NCBI RefSeq assembly: GCF_009768975.1
Contig: NZ_CP035733.1
Coordinates: 3,330,001 to 3,394,000, forward strand
Length of the DNA: 64,000 bases
Direction of reading: 5' to 3'
Origin: Sphingorhabdus lacus
Lineage (GTDB): Bacteria > Pseudomonadota > Alphaproteobacteria > Sphingomonadales > Sphingomonadaceae
Under the pieces are notes generated by a model. That model saw only the letters and a list, made by a program, of their open reading frames with translations, made no database searches and was not told the origin of the DNA. Shown piece after piece: positions 55,485-64,000 of this stretch; position 1 is the first letter of the stretch, and every line of letters begins with the position of its first letter. Made by a program: the position numbers and the translations under genes.

Positions 55485-56105
55485 CTATCGGCTCGCCAGT
55501 TTCAACGCGGTGCCGCTTTTTACACCCAACCCCGTCAGGCCTAAAATGATCATGTCCGATATCCGCCGGTCGGCGTCGGCACGTTCCAGACGTCTCTCAA
55601 CAAGATTGGCCATAAGAATTTGGCACAATCCGAGCCAGTAGAGCACGCCGCTACCCTCTGCCTCAGGTCGCACAAGACCTGCATCGACCGCCGCCCTGAA
55701 ATCATGAACCAGGCCCTGGTTGAGCGGGTGGTCACGCGCGGTTGAACTTGCGTTACTGCGCAACAACACGGCGGTGCGCTTGGGATTGTTGCGTGCAAAG
55801 TCAGCCGCAACGCGCATGCCTCCTGCGATGCGCTTAACGGGGTCCGTCACGTCCGCATTGGCCCGCGTCACCATTGCTTCGAGTTCGACGCGCACTTCGG
55901 ACGCGATGGCTTCGGCAAAAACCTGTTTGTCGGGAAAATGGTTGAAGAAACTCCCTTTGGCGACCCCGGCACGGGCAACCACTTCATCAATGGCGATCGC
56001 ATCAATCGGACGTTCGACCAGCAGTTCGAAACCGGCCGCGATCAAGGCGGCGCGTGTTCGTGCGGCACGCGGAGATATGTTGAGGGGTTCGGGATGACTG
56101 GCCAT
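55485..56105 (-). CDS. TetR/AcrR family repressor of the aromatic cluster
   Basis: A 206-residue TetR-type repressor with the N-terminal helix-turn-helix at about residues 15-60 (IDEVVARAGVAKGSFFNHF). It diverges from the extradiol dioxygenase operon across 80 bp containing two palindromes of the same TTGACT/AGTCAA type. This arrangement suggests that it represses both its own gene and the catabolic operon until a pathway compound binds. Confidence 0.92.
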   Translation of the reverse strand: MASHPEPLNISPRAARTRAALIAAGFELLVERPIDAIAIDEVVARAGVAKGSFFNHFPDKQVFAEAIASEVRVELEAMVTRANADVTDPVKRIAGGMRVAADFARNNPKRTAVLLRSNASSTARDHPLNQGLVHDFRAAVDAGLVRPEAEGSGVLYWLGLCQILMANLVERRLERADADRRISDMIILGLTGLGVKSGTALKLASR

Positions 56106-56118
56106 TGCCGGATATTAG

Positions 56119-56134
56119 TTGACTAGATAGTCAA
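56119..56134. promoter_or_regulatory. TetR operator candidate 1
   Basis: The perfect 16-bp palindrome TTGACTAGATAGTCAA lies 14 bp before the tetR start and has the length typical of TetR-family sites. Its arms are repeated in the second palindrome 27 bp to the right. Confidence 0.65.
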
Positions 56135-56145
56135 GTGCAATCTAT

Positions 56146-56161
56146 TTGACTAAAAAGTCAA
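56146..56161. promoter_or_regulatory. TetR operator candidate 2
   Basis: TTGACTAAAAAGTCAA, with the same outer arms as site 1, lies 25 bp before the dioxygenase start. Centre-to-centre distance to site 1 is 27 bp. Confidence 0.65.
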
Positions 56162-56185
56162 CTATGAGTCGGAGAGGGAGCCGGA

Positions 56186-57205
56186 ATGGCGGTTATCAAG
56201 ATCCAGGATATTGCGCATGTGCGTTTTGCCGCGCCCGACTTGGCCGTCATGCGCGCCTTTCTCGAAGATTTCGGCATGCATTGTTTCGAAGAAGGCGGCC
56301 GACTTTACGGCAAAGGCGCCGACGGTCGCCCCTTCGTCCATGCCACGCACAAGGGGGATGCCAAATTCCTCGCGGTCGGATTCCGTGCCGCCGATGTGGC
56401 AGACCTCGAAAAACTTGCTGCTTCAGAAGGCGTGCCGGTTGAGGACCTTAACGAACCGGGCGGCGGCAAGATTGTCCGGCTATCCGATCCGGATGGCTAC
56501 AGCGTAGAAATTGTCGCGGGACAGGCAAAAGCAGCACCCACCCCGCCGCCGACCGACCCCTTGCGTAACAGTGCATTTGCCCAACCACGGCTGCGCGCGT
56601 CTGTCCGGCTTGACGCCGCCCCCGCCCATGTCCGCCGGATCGGCCACGCGGTCCTTAAAGTCCGAGACTTTCGTGCATCGGAAAAATGGTACAAGGACCG
56701 CTTCGGTTTCCTGACGTCGGACGAGGTCGAGGCGGCAAAGGATGTGCCGTTGGGCGCGTTCATGCGCTGCGACAGGGGGGATGAACCTTCCGACCATCAC
56801 ACACTGTTTTTGGCCCAATTGCCGGGCGAACTGGGCCTGCTTCATGCCGCGTTTGAGGTCAGCAACCTCGATGATCTGATGCTCGGTCACCAGCATCTGA
56901 AAGCCAGGAAGCATAAGCCTGCTTGGGGTGTAGGCCGACATATCATGGGCAGCCAGATTTTCGATTATTGGAAAGATCCGTTCGGCAACGAACTGGAACA
57001 TTGGACAGATGGCGACCTTTTTACCGCAGCCGACCCGCCACAGAAAATGCCCATGAGCGCCTTGCTCGCCGTGCAATGGGGTAGTCCCCACCCGATGTTT
57101 GCCGGAAAGATGCCGCCACCGCCGGCTCTTATTGCTTTCTTCACCGCCCTTTCGATCCGCCTGAAACAGATGTTCACCCGCCAGCACAAAGGAACCGCCG
57201 CATGA
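56186..57205 (+). CDS. Type I extradiol (VOC) ring-cleaving dioxygenase
   Basis: A 339-residue two-domain VOC protein of the catechol 2,3-dioxygenase-like type. The iron-binding triad is in the second domain: His154 (IGHAVLKV), His220 (LLHAAFEV) and Glu271 (NELEHWTDGD), with spacing close to known extradiol enzymes. It should open a catechol-type ring next to the two hydroxyls. The first domain starts IAHVRFAAPDLA. Its stop overlaps the FAH gene by 4 bp (ATGA). The natural substrate is unknown. Confidence 0.9.
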   Translation: MAVIKIQDIAHVRFAAPDLAVMRAFLEDFGMHCFEEGGRLYGKGADGRPFVHATHKGDAKFLAVGFRAADVADLEKLAASEGVPVEDLNEPGGGKIVRLSDPDGYSVEIVAGQAKAAPTPPPTDPLRNSAFAQPRLRASVRLDAAPAHVRRIGHAVLKVRDFRASEKWYKDRFGFLTSDEVEAAKDVPLGAFMRCDRGDEPSDHHTLFLAQLPGELGLLHAAFEVSNLDDLMLGHQHLKARKHKPAWGVGRHIMGSQIFDYWKDPFGNELEHWTDGDLFTAADPPQKMPMSALLAVQWGSPHPMFAGKMPPPPALIAFFTALSIRLKQMFTRQHKGTAA

Positions 57206-58041
57206 AACTCGCTACCTACACAGCCAACGGACAAACCCGCACGGGCATCGTCGTCGGTGATGCGATTATCGACAGCGGTGTCGCGGGAACGATGATCGAC
57301 CTCATCCGGGATTGGGATCACCACAAGGGCGATCTTGAAAAGAAAGCTGCGGCAGGCGGGGGTGTCCCGTTGACATCGGTGCGGCTTGAAGCACCTGTGC
57401 AACGTCCCGGCAAAATCTTCGCGATCGGACTCAATTACGCCGATCATATTGTTGAATCCAAAATGGAAACACCGCAGCGGCAGGTCTGGTTTACCAAGGC
57501 GCAAACCAGCGTCAACGGACCGTATGACGATATCGAGATCGCCAAAGGGACGATGACCAATGACTATGAGGTCGAACTGGTCGCCATCATCGGAAAAGGC
57601 GGCAAACATGTGAGCGCAGATGATGCTGCGGGCACCATTTTTGGCTATTGCGTCGGCAACGATGTGACCGAGCGGATGTGGCAGCATGGCGGGCCCCAAT
57701 GGTCGCTGGGGAAAAGCTTCGATACCCATGCGCCCATGGGGCCATGGATCGTTACAGCAGATGAGGTCGACGACCCCCATAGCCTTGGCCTTCGTTGTTT
57801 CGTCAACGGCGAGCAACGCCAGAGTTCGAATACCGAACATCTCGTGTTCAACATCTGGAGCCAGATCGAGCATCTGTCCGTTGGTATGACGCTGGAGCCC
57901 GGCGATTGCCTGTTCACCGGGACACCCGGTGGTGTCGGTGCCGCCATGGATCCCCGCCAGTTCCTTCAGCCGGGCGATATCGTCCGCTGCGAAATTGACG
58001 GATTGGGCCATATTGAAGGCACCATGGTCGCGGAAGTCTAG
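57202..58041 (+). CDS. Fumarylacetoacetate hydrolase family protein
   Basis: A 279-residue FAH-superfamily enzyme. AIGLNYADHIVESK opens the catalytic domain; the acidic metal ligand is in DYEVELVAIIGK; GYCVGNDVTERMWQ, TRTP-like FTGTPGGVG and a C-terminal GDIVRCEIDGLG are conserved. Members hydrolyse or decarboxylate ring-fission products. Coupling to the extradiol dioxygenase gene by ATGA overlap suggests that it acts on that product. The next gene follows after 3 bp. Confidence 0.92.
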   Translation: MKLATYTANGQTRTGIVVGDAIIDSGVAGTMIDLIRDWDHHKGDLEKKAAAGGGVPLTSVRLEAPVQRPGKIFAIGLNYADHIVESKMETPQRQVWFTKAQTSVNGPYDDIEIAKGTMTNDYEVELVAIIGKGGKHVSADDAAGTIFGYCVGNDVTERMWQHGGPQWSLGKSFDTHAPMGPWIVTADEVDDPHSLGLRCFVNGEQRQSSNTEHLVFNIWSQIEHLSVGMTLEPGDCLFTGTPGGVGAAMDPRQFLQPGDIVRCEIDGLGHIEGTMVAEV

Positions 58042-58044
58042 GCA

Positions 58045-59487
58045 ATGATGCTCGACTGCGATGTGCTGATTGCGGGCGGCGGTCCGACAGGCGTAACCTT
58101 GGCAATTCTGCTCGCAAAGCGCGGCATCTCGGTCATCGTTCTGGAAAAAGAGGCGGACATTTATCCGCTGCCCCGTGCCGCGCATATTGACCATGAAGGA
58201 ATGCGCATATTGCAAGAAGCCGGTGCGGCCGATGATGTCATGGCGACAAGCCGCCGCGTTACCCGCTATGATTTCCTCAATGCCAAGGGCGACCTGCTGC
58301 TGCGGTTCACCGGATCCGATCGAACCGGACCCGGCGGGTGGCCGGCGGCAAATATGATCCATCAACCCAGCGTCGAGACTGCCTTACGCCGATCTCTGGC
58401 TTGCGAGACACTAGCAACGCTGCACAGCCGGTGGGAATTGACCAGTTTTCAGGACGAAAGCGATTTCGTCACCGCACAGATCAACACGCCGGATGGCGAT
58501 CAGACAATCCGTGCGCGGTATCTTGTCGGTGCGGACGGTGCGCGTTCGCCCGTTCGCAAAATGTCGGGCATCCACTTTGACGACCTCCGCTTCGAAGAAG
58601 CGTGGCTCGTCGTCGATATGCTCGTGGACGACTATTTCAGGTTGCCCACCGCAAATTTGCAGATTTGCAATCCCGAGCGGCCAACGACCTGCGTGCTGAT
58701 GGGGGAAGGGCGGCACCGTTGGGAATTCATGATCAAACCGAACGAAACGGCCGAACAGGTGAGCGACGACGCCTTCATCGAAAAGCTGATGGAACCCTGG
58801 GACGTCAAAGGCGCCGTGCGGTTGGAGCGCAAGGCGGTTTACACCTTCCGCGCGCGTATTGCCGAACATTGGCGCAAGGGACGCGTGCTCTTGGCGGGGG
58901 ACGCGGCACATCAGACACCACCTTTTGCCGGGCAGGGGATGTGTTCCGGATTGCGTGATGCGGCTAATATCGCGTGGAAGCTGGCGGCGGTCGTAAAGGG
59001 TGAAGCGGATCCGAGGCTTCTGGATAGCTACCAGAAGGAACGTGCGCCGCATTTGCGTGCAACAATCGACATGGCGATCATGATGGGACGCATGGTCTGC
59101 ACGACCAGCAAATGGTCAGCATTCATGCGCGATATGAAATTCAAACTGGGGCGGATGCTGGGCAAGCTTCCCGACGGACCGCCCGCCTATCCGCCGATAA
59201 TGGAAGGGGCCATATTGGCGGGCAGCGAGGGCGCGGGCCGTTATTTTCCGCAACTCATGTCTGCAAACGGTGTACGCATCGACGATATTCTTGGAAATAG
59301 GCATTGGCTAATCGAACGCGACCGCCTGACCGAACCGGCTCTGGCGCCCTTTGGTCATTCGCTGTGCGAATGGCTTGATGCACACAATGCGGACGCCGTG
59401 CTCGTGCGCCCTGACCGGTATGTCTTCGGAACCGGTTCGCGCGACCAGTTACACGCGGCTTGGCAGAAAATGACCGGCACAGCCTGA
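58045..59487 (+). CDS. FAD-dependent aromatic hydroxylase (MhpA-like)
   Basis: A 480-residue class A flavin monooxygenase. GGGPTG (residues 11-16) binds ADP, LVGADGARSPVRK is the DG motif, and GDAAHQTPPFAGQGM is the GD motif that binds flavin ribityl. These enzymes hydroxylate phenolic rings with NAD(P)H and oxygen; MhpA-type members make the catechol for extradiol cleavage. It is the last gene of the ring-cleavage operon. Thus hydroxylation, ring opening and hydrolysis are all encoded here. Confidence 0.92.
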   Translation: MMLDCDVLIAGGGPTGVTLAILLAKRGISVIVLEKEADIYPLPRAAHIDHEGMRILQEAGAADDVMATSRRVTRYDFLNAKGDLLLRFTGSDRTGPGGWPAANMIHQPSVETALRRSLACETLATLHSRWELTSFQDESDFVTAQINTPDGDQTIRARYLVGADGARSPVRKMSGIHFDDLRFEEAWLVVDMLVDDYFRLPTANLQICNPERPTTCVLMGEGRHRWEFMIKPNETAEQVSDDAFIEKLMEPWDVKGAVRLERKAVYTFRARIAEHWRKGRVLLAGDAAHQTPPFAGQGMCSGLRDAANIAWKLAAVVKGEADPRLLDSYQKERAPHLRATIDMAIMMGRMVCTTSKWSAFMRDMKFKLGRMLGKLPDGPPAYPPIMEGAILAGSEGAGRYFPQLMSANGVRIDDILGNRHWLIERDRLTEPALAPFGHSLCEWLDAHNADAVLVRPDRYVFGTGSRDQLHAAWQKMTGTA

Positions 59488-59515
59488 GCCGCGATTTGCG
59501 CGTATGCGACGTCGC

Positions 59516-60433
59516 TTATGCGACCGAGGCGGTGGTAACGGCGGGATTCAGAAGTTCCGCATTTTGGCGGGTAATCTGCATCAGCCAGTTCTTGCCGGCC
59601 TTTATGCGCTCAAGCGAACGGTTATCCTTATGCGTGACCAACCAGAAATTCCGGTTGATCGTGCTTTCCGGAAATATCGATGTCAGTGTGTCATCCGTGT
59701 CGCCGATAAAGCATGGCAACACCCCAATGCCTGCGCCGACTGCGACCAGTCTGTGTTGTGCGATGATGCTCGACGAGCGGATATCGGGTGTCAGACCGGG
59801 TACGAGATCATCCAGATAGTTGAGTTCGGGCGCATAAACCAGGTCAGGAATATAGCCGATCAAATGATGCTCGTTCCCCAATTCCTTTAGCCGCGTTGGC
59901 TGACCGTTTCGGGCAAGGTAGTTTTTACTCGCATAGAGCCGCAATTGATAAGACGACAGTTTCTGCGCGATGACATGTCCGGCTTTAGGCCGTGACATGA
60001 CGACAGCAATATCCGCCTCCCGTTTGGACGGACTTAAAAAACCACTACTGGCCACAATTTCCAATTGGAGTTCGGGGTAACGTTCCACAAATTGGGGGAC
60101 ATGCTGGGTCAGGAACCATGAGCCGAATCCTTCCGACACACTAATGCGCAACGTACCGCTCGGCCCGCTGCCCCGCGGTGCCGTCGGCTGGACAGCGTCG
60201 GCCGCCGCGGCCATAACTTCAATTGCGTTGAGCAACTTCTCCCCGGCCTGTGTCACGGCCTGCCCCTCGCGGGTCTGCTCGAACAGGGTGTAGCCGATCT
60301 GGCTTTCGAGCCTGCGGATACGGCGCCCTACGGTTGTGGCATCGACGCCCATTTTCTTTGCCGCCCGTGCGATTTGCCCGGTCTGCGCCACGACGATAAA
60401 CGCCCGATAATCGTTCCAATCATTTACCTGCAT
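59516..60433 (-). CDS. LysR family regulator
   Basis: A 305-residue LysR-type regulator with the winged helix at about residues 5-60 (TGQIARAAKKMGVDATTVGRR) and the effector domain from about 90. It resembles the group with NDWNDYRAF at the start. ATG 60433 is preferred; a TTG at 60454 would lengthen it by 7 residues. It diverges from mmsA, and an inverted repeat in the gap is its likely site. It may control the mmsAB operon and the convergent hydroxylase operon end is unrelated by direction. Confidence 0.9.
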   Translation of the reverse strand: MQVNDWNDYRAFIVVAQTGQIARAAKKMGVDATTVGRRIRRLESQIGYTLFEQTREGQAVTQAGEKLLNAIEVMAAAADAVQPTAPRGSGPSGTLRISVSEGFGSWFLTQHVPQFVERYPELQLEIVASSGFLSPSKREADIAVVMSRPKAGHVIAQKLSSYQLRLYASKNYLARNGQPTRLKELGNEHHLIGYIPDLVYAPELNYLDDLVPGLTPDIRSSSIIAQHRLVAVGAGIGVLPCFIGDTDDTLTSIFPESTINRNFWLVTHKDNRSLERIKAGKNWLMQITRQNAELLNPAVTTASVA

Positions 60434-60477
60434 AATTGCAGGTATCGCTAGCAATATTATATGTTGCCTGCAATTAT
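60432..60477. promoter_or_regulatory. Inverted repeat between lysR and mmsA
   Basis: Perfect 11-bp arms ATAATTGCAGG (60432-60442) and CCTGCAATTAT (60467-60477), 24 bp apart. The left arm covers the lysR start codon, so a bound protein could both activate mmsA and block its own gene. Confidence 0.55.
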
Positions 60478-60521
60478 AGATTGGCTCACATAGCAGCGAA
60501 CTTATTCGAGAGAGGATATTT

Positions 60522-62018
60522 ATGCGGCAGGTCGATCATTTCATTCATGGCGGTGCAGGCGCGGCAGGAACGCGTTTTGCCGATATCATGGACCCCAATA
60601 ATGGCGGCGTTCAGGCGCAGGTTGTGCTGGGTGACCGATCCGTGCTGGATGCCGCTGTGGCCGCCGCACAGGCAGCGCAACCCGCATGGGCCGCAATGAA
60701 CCCGCAGCGCCGTTCGCGCGTGATGTTCGATTTCAAAGCCCTGATCGAAAAGCATATGGACGAACTTGCCCATATGCTGAGCGCCGAACATGGCAAGGTC
60801 ATCGCCGACAGCAAGGGCGATATCCAGCGCGGACTTGAGGTTGTGGAGTTCTGCTGCGGCCTTCCGCATGTGTTGAAGGGGGAATATACCCATGGCGCAG
60901 GACCCGGCATCGATGTCTGGTCGATGCGCCAGCCATTGGGCATTGGCGCAGGCATTACGCCGTTCAATTTCCCCGCGATGATCCCGCTGTGGATGGGTGC
61001 GGTTGCGACCAGTGTCGGCAATGCCTTCATTCTGAAGCCATCGGAACGCGACCCGAGCGTGCCCAACCGTTTGGCGGAACTCTTTCTGGAAGCAGGCATG
61101 CCTGCCGGGATTTTCCAGGTCGTGCATGGCGACAAGGAAATGGTCGATGCGATCCTCGACCACCCGGCCATCAGCGCAGTCAGCTTTGTCGGTTCTTCGG
61201 ATATCGCGCATTATGTCTACAACCGCGGCGTTGCTGCGGGCAAGCGCGTGCAGGCCATGGGCGGCGCGAAGAACCACGGTATTGTGATGCCCGATGCCGA
61301 TCTCGACCAGGTGGTCAACGATCTGACAGGCGCCGCTTTTGGCTCGGCTGGTGAGCGCTGCATGGCGTTGCCTGTCGTGGTGCCGGTGGGCGACGATACT
61401 GCCGAGCGGCTGAAGGCCAAGCTCATTCCCGCCATCGAAGCCTTGCGGGTGGGAATCTCGACCGATGCCGACGCGCATTATGGTCCGGTGGTGACCGCAC
61501 AGCACAAGGCGAAAGTCGAAGGCTGGATACAGACCTGCGTCGACGAGGGCGGCGAGCTGGTGGTCGATGGCCGGGGCTTCAAGCTGCAGGGGCATGAAGA
61601 AGGCTATTTCATCGGCCCGACGCTGTTCGACCATGTCACCACGGATATGGAAAGCTACAAGGAAGAGATCTTCGGCCCCGTGCTGCAGATGGTACGCGCC
61701 GCCAATTTCGAAGAGGCGCTCGCGCTGCCGAGCAAGCATCAATATGGCAATGGCGTAGCGATCTTCACCCGCAACGGCCACGCCGCGCGCGAATTTGCGG
61801 CGCGGGTAAATGTCGGCATGGTGGGCATCAACGTGCCGATCCCCGTGCCAGTCGCCTATCACAGCTTTGGTGGCTGGAAACGCTCGGGCTTTGGCGACAC
61901 CGATCAATATGGCATGGAAGGCATCAAATTCTGGACCAAGGTCAAGAAGATCACCGCCCGCTGGCCTGACGGTTCGCCGGACGGCACCAACGCCTTCATC
62001 ATTCCGACAATGGGGTAA
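60522..62018 (+). CDS. mmsA: Methylmalonate-semialdehyde dehydrogenase (CoA-acylating)
   Basis: A 498-residue CoA-dependent aldehyde dehydrogenase. The catalytic Cys is in GSAGERCMAL, and GAGITPFNFPAMIPLWM and the C-terminal NVPIPVPVAYHSFGGWKRS are diagnostic of MmsA. It converts methylmalonate semialdehyde to propionyl-CoA (or malonate semialdehyde to acetyl-CoA) in valine and inositol breakdown. The mmsB gene follows 5 bp later. Confidence 0.96.
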   Translation: MRQVDHFIHGGAGAAGTRFADIMDPNNGGVQAQVVLGDRSVLDAAVAAAQAAQPAWAAMNPQRRSRVMFDFKALIEKHMDELAHMLSAEHGKVIADSKGDIQRGLEVVEFCCGLPHVLKGEYTHGAGPGIDVWSMRQPLGIGAGITPFNFPAMIPLWMGAVATSVGNAFILKPSERDPSVPNRLAELFLEAGMPAGIFQVVHGDKEMVDAILDHPAISAVSFVGSSDIAHYVYNRGVAAGKRVQAMGGAKNHGIVMPDADLDQVVNDLTGAAFGSAGERCMALPVVVPVGDDTAERLKAKLIPAIEALRVGISTDADAHYGPVVTAQHKAKVEGWIQTCVDEGGELVVDGRGFKLQGHEEGYFIGPTLFDHVTTDMESYKEEIFGPVLQMVRAANFEEALALPSKHQYGNGVAIFTRNGHAAREFAARVNVGMVGINVPIPVPVAYHSFGGWKRSGFGDTDQYGMEGIKFWTKVKKITARWPDGSPDGTNAFIIPTMG

Positions 62019-62023
62019 GCTCC

Positions 62024-62893
62024 ATGAAAATCGCGTTTATCGGGCTGGGCAATATGGGCGGCGGGATGGCTGCGAACCTTGTGAAAGCAGGGCATGAGGT
62101 CAGCGCGTTCGACCTGTCGCCCGAGGCGCTTACCCGGGCGGAGGAGAATGGCTGCGCTGTCTTCGGCACCGTGCAGGAAGCCGTAACCGGCGTCGATGCC
62201 GTCGTATCAATGCTTCCCAATGGCGCCATTGTCGACGCGGTCTATGGCGCGGATGTCATCGGCCAAGCGCCGCAAGGCGCGCTGTTCCTCGATTGCTCCA
62301 CCATTGATGTGGACACCGCGCGTAAAGTAACAACGGCTGCAGAGGCCGCAGGCTATGCGATGGTCGACGCCCCGGTATCGGGCGGAATCGCCGCGGCCAA
62401 TGGCGGCACGTTGACCTTCATGGTCGGTGGCACAGACGATGCCTTCGCGCGGGCCGAACCAATATTGGCGGCGATGGGTAAGGCGGTTATCCACGCGGGA
62501 ACGAGCGGCGCAGGGCAGGCGGCGAAAATCTGCAACAACATGCTGTTGGGCGCTTCGATGATCGCGACTTGCGAGACGTTCAGACTGGCGGAAAAACTCG
62601 GCCTCGATCTCCAGACCTTTTACGACATCTCGTCCAAGGCATCGGGTCAGAACTGGTCGATGACCAGCTATTGCCCCGTTCCCGGCGTCGGCCCCCAAAG
62701 CCCCGCGGATAACGGCTATCAGGGCGGCTTTGCAGCAGCGCTGATGTTGAAGGACCTGAAGCTCGCGATGGAAGCGGCAGACTCGGTCGATGCCGAAGTG
62801 CCCATGGGCGAAAAAGCCGCCGCGCTTTACGAGGCTTTCGCCCAAAACGGTTCAGGCGGCATGGATTTTTCGGCGATCATCAAAACGCTTTAA
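62024..62893 (+). CDS. mmsB: 3-hydroxyisobutyrate dehydrogenase
   Basis: A 289-residue NAD-dependent enzyme that oxidises 3-hydroxyisobutyrate to methylmalonate semialdehyde, the substrate of MmsA. The Rossmann motif GLGNMGGGMAANL, the DAPVSGGIAAA segment and the catalytic Lys in GAGQAAKICNNML are clear. It forms a two-gene valine-degradation operon with mmsA and converges with rfbA. Confidence 0.96.
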   Translation: MKIAFIGLGNMGGGMAANLVKAGHEVSAFDLSPEALTRAEENGCAVFGTVQEAVTGVDAVVSMLPNGAIVDAVYGADVIGQAPQGALFLDCSTIDVDTARKVTTAAEAAGYAMVDAPVSGGIAAANGGTLTFMVGGTDDAFARAEPILAAMGKAVIHAGTSGAGQAAKICNNMLLGASMIATCETFRLAEKLGLDLQTFYDISSKASGQNWSMTSYCPVPGVGPQSPADNGYQGGFAAALMLKDLKLAMEAADSVDAEVPMGEKAAALYEAFAQNGSGGMDFSAIIKTL

Positions 62894-62902
62894 GGGCAGC
62901 TA

Positions 62903-63769
62903 TCACTTTTGCGCGAGATCCAGCAGATATTTCCCATAGGCTGTTTTCTCAAATAGCCTGCCCCGGGCGATAAGCTGGGTCTTGTCAATAAAGCCCTGCA
63001 AATAGGCGATTTCTTCGAGGCAGGCGATTTGGGTGCCGGTTCGTTTCTGGATCGTGCGTACAAATTCGCTCGCCTCAATCAGGCTGTCATGCGTGCCGGT
63101 ATCGAGCCAGGCATAGCCCCGGCCCATCCGTTCCACGTAGAGCTGATCGGCTTCCATGTAGATCCGGTTGAGATCGGTGATTTCAAGTTCGCCGCGGGCA
63201 GACGGCTTTAGCTGACGTGCATATTCCGCCGCGTTTCCGTCATAAAAATAGAGGCCGGTAACCGCCCAGTCCGATTTGGGCGCGGTCGGTTTTTCTTCAA
63301 TGCTGATTGCGCGTCCGTCGCTGTTCAATTCCACCACGCCATAAACGGTAGGATTGTCGACATGGTACGCAAACACCGTGGCACCCGTGGTTCGCGTCCG
63401 GGCATGGGATAGAAGTTCGCTAAAGCCGGCGCCGAAAAATATATTGTCACCCAGAACAAGCGCGGACGGTTCAGTACCTATAAAATCGGCTCCGATATGA
63501 TAGGCCTGGGCAAGACCCTCTGGCTTGGGTTGAATGGCAAATTCGATATTCAGGCCAAGCTCGCGGCCATCGTCGAAAAGACGCCGATAATTATCAATAT
63601 ATTCGGGCGAAGAAATGATCAGAATGTCACTAATTCCCGCCAGCATCAGCGCCGACAACGGGTAATAGATCATCGGCTTATCATAGATAGGCAGCAGCTG
63701 TTTGTTGACTGCCAATGTCGCGGGGTGAAGGCGTGTGCCGCTACCCCCTGCTAAAATAATGCCACGCAT
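62903..63769 (-). CDS. rfbA: Glucose-1-phosphate thymidylyltransferase
   Basis: A 288-residue nucleotidyltransferase that makes dTDP-glucose, the first step toward dTDP-rhamnose for surface polysaccharide. GGSGTRLHP binds nucleotide, [15 protein letters not shown] and [19 protein letters not shown] follow in order. ATG 63769 starts at the usual MRGIILAGG; upstream in-frame codons reach back to 63829 without support. It lies 22 bp after the end of rfbD. Confidence 0.95.
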   Translation of the reverse strand: MRGIILAGGSGTRLHPATLAVNKQLLPIYDKPMIYYPLSALMLAGISDILIISSPEYIDNYRRLFDDGRELGLNIEFAIQPKPEGLAQAYHIGADFIGTEPSALVLGDNIFFGAGFSELLSHARTRTTGATVFAYHVDNPTVYGVVELNSDGRAISIEEKPTAPKSDWAVTGLYFYDGNAAEYARQLKPSARGELEITDLNRIYMEADQLYVERMGRGYAWLDTGTHDSLIEASEFVRTIQKRTGTQIACLEEIAYLQGFIDKTQLIARGRLFEKTAYGKYLLDLAQK

Positions 63770-63791
63770 AGAATAATCCCTGGTACGATAT

Positions 63792-64000
63792 TTAACGAAA
63801 ATGTTCTTCCAATATGCTGTCGACCGCATGTTGCCAGCTTTGAGCTTCTATTCCAAAATCCCGCGCAAGCTTCCGGGTAGCCAGTCTCGAATTGGCAGGC
63901 CTGCGGGCAGGAGTAGGGTAAGAGGTCGTCGGTATCGGCGTAAGCTGTGGTGCGCGAACGCCAAATTTTTCCGCTTGTTTGAAAATATAGGCGGCCAGCT
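63792..64000 (-). CDS. rfbD: dTDP-4-dehydrorhamnose reductase, C-terminal end (partial)
   Basis: A frame of 68 codons open to the right edge, ending at TAA 63792. It encodes the typical RfbD end, with [17 protein letters not shown], the family's conserved C-terminal motif, and a final helix. The N-terminal NADPH-binding part lies outside the window. With rfbA it forms part of a dTDP-rhamnose operon. Confidence 0.85.
   Translation of the reverse strand, partial: LAAYIFKQAEKFGVRAPQLTPIPTTSYPTPARRPANSRLATRKLARDFGIEAQSWQHAVDSILEEHFR

Noticed and set aside
56965-58365. 466-codon frame antisense to the dioxygenase and FAH genes
   Set aside because: Both sense genes have complete catalytic motifs and coupled starts; the antisense frame has none.
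60486-61907. 473-codon frame antisense to mmsA
   Set aside because: mmsA is unmistakable and full length; the antisense product is rich in His/Arg/Cys with no domain, as expected from GC-rich codon mirroring.
1-64000. tRNA, rRNA or riboswitch genes
   Set aside because: No stretch with a convincing cloverleaf, T-loop motif or known riboswitch core was recognised by eye; a covariance-model search would be decisive.

Overview
The window is bacterial chromosome from an alphaproteobacterium, most probably a sphingomonad (Sphingomonadaceae). This is an inference from the TonB-dependent receptors, a MipZ-type ParA ATPase, the argD-argF-hslO block, the gene style and moderately high GC; no rRNA or tRNA gene was seen to confirm it. 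About 50 protein genes fill both strands, many joined by 4-bp ATGA or GTGA overlaps.

Left part (1-19 kb). The window opens inside a TonB-dependent receptor, followed by a short-chain dehydrogenase and an opposing operon for a lipid-anchored cytochrome c/PQQ dehydrogenase, an exported two-domain VOC protein and a TetR regulator. An exported epoxide-hydrolase-like enzyme diverges from that operon. A 900-bp decayed stretch with a DUF1993 remnant comes next. From 8.2 to 15.5 kb lies a stress or detoxification cluster: two DJ-1/PfpI paralogues, two glutathione transferases, an SnoaL-like protein, a PNPOx-flavoprotein-ferredoxin fusion and a divergent LysR regulator. Two near-identical inverted repeats there look like shared operator sites. 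At 15.5-18.5 kb is a complete bufferin-type operon: a Cys-containing precursor, an MNIO (DUF692) enzyme, a DUF2063 partner and a DoxX membrane protein, preceded by an exported YHS protein.

Middle part (19-44 kb). Two related 85-97-bp repeats, at 18976 and 34310, lie in the same orientation and bracket a 15-kb accessory segment. It carries an exported M24 peptidase, a dctBD two-component system whose regulator lacks the GAFTGA loop, and an operon of dctA, an exported esterase, a large TonB-dependent receptor, an M14 carboxypeptidase and a hydrolase-M20 peptidase fusion. I read this as one uptake-and-cleavage pathway delivering a dicarboxylate. Core genes follow: mipZ, two small membrane proteins, an OsmC protein, argD, argF and hslO. 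Then come glutaryl-CoA dehydrogenase, an ALDH7-type dehydrogenase and a carotenoid oxygenase.

Right part (44-64 kb). A 594-bp repeat-rich gap precedes an 8.3-kb autotransporter gene (2751 residues, built from about 25-residue rungs) and a TIGR03032 gene. An aromatic-ring catabolic cluster follows (TetR with two palindromic operators, extradiol dioxygenase, FAH-family hydrolase, flavin hydroxylase). Next are a LysR gene divergent from mmsA-mmsB (valine and methylmalonate-semialdehyde breakdown) and the start of a dTDP-rhamnose locus (rfbA, partial rfbD) running off the right edge.
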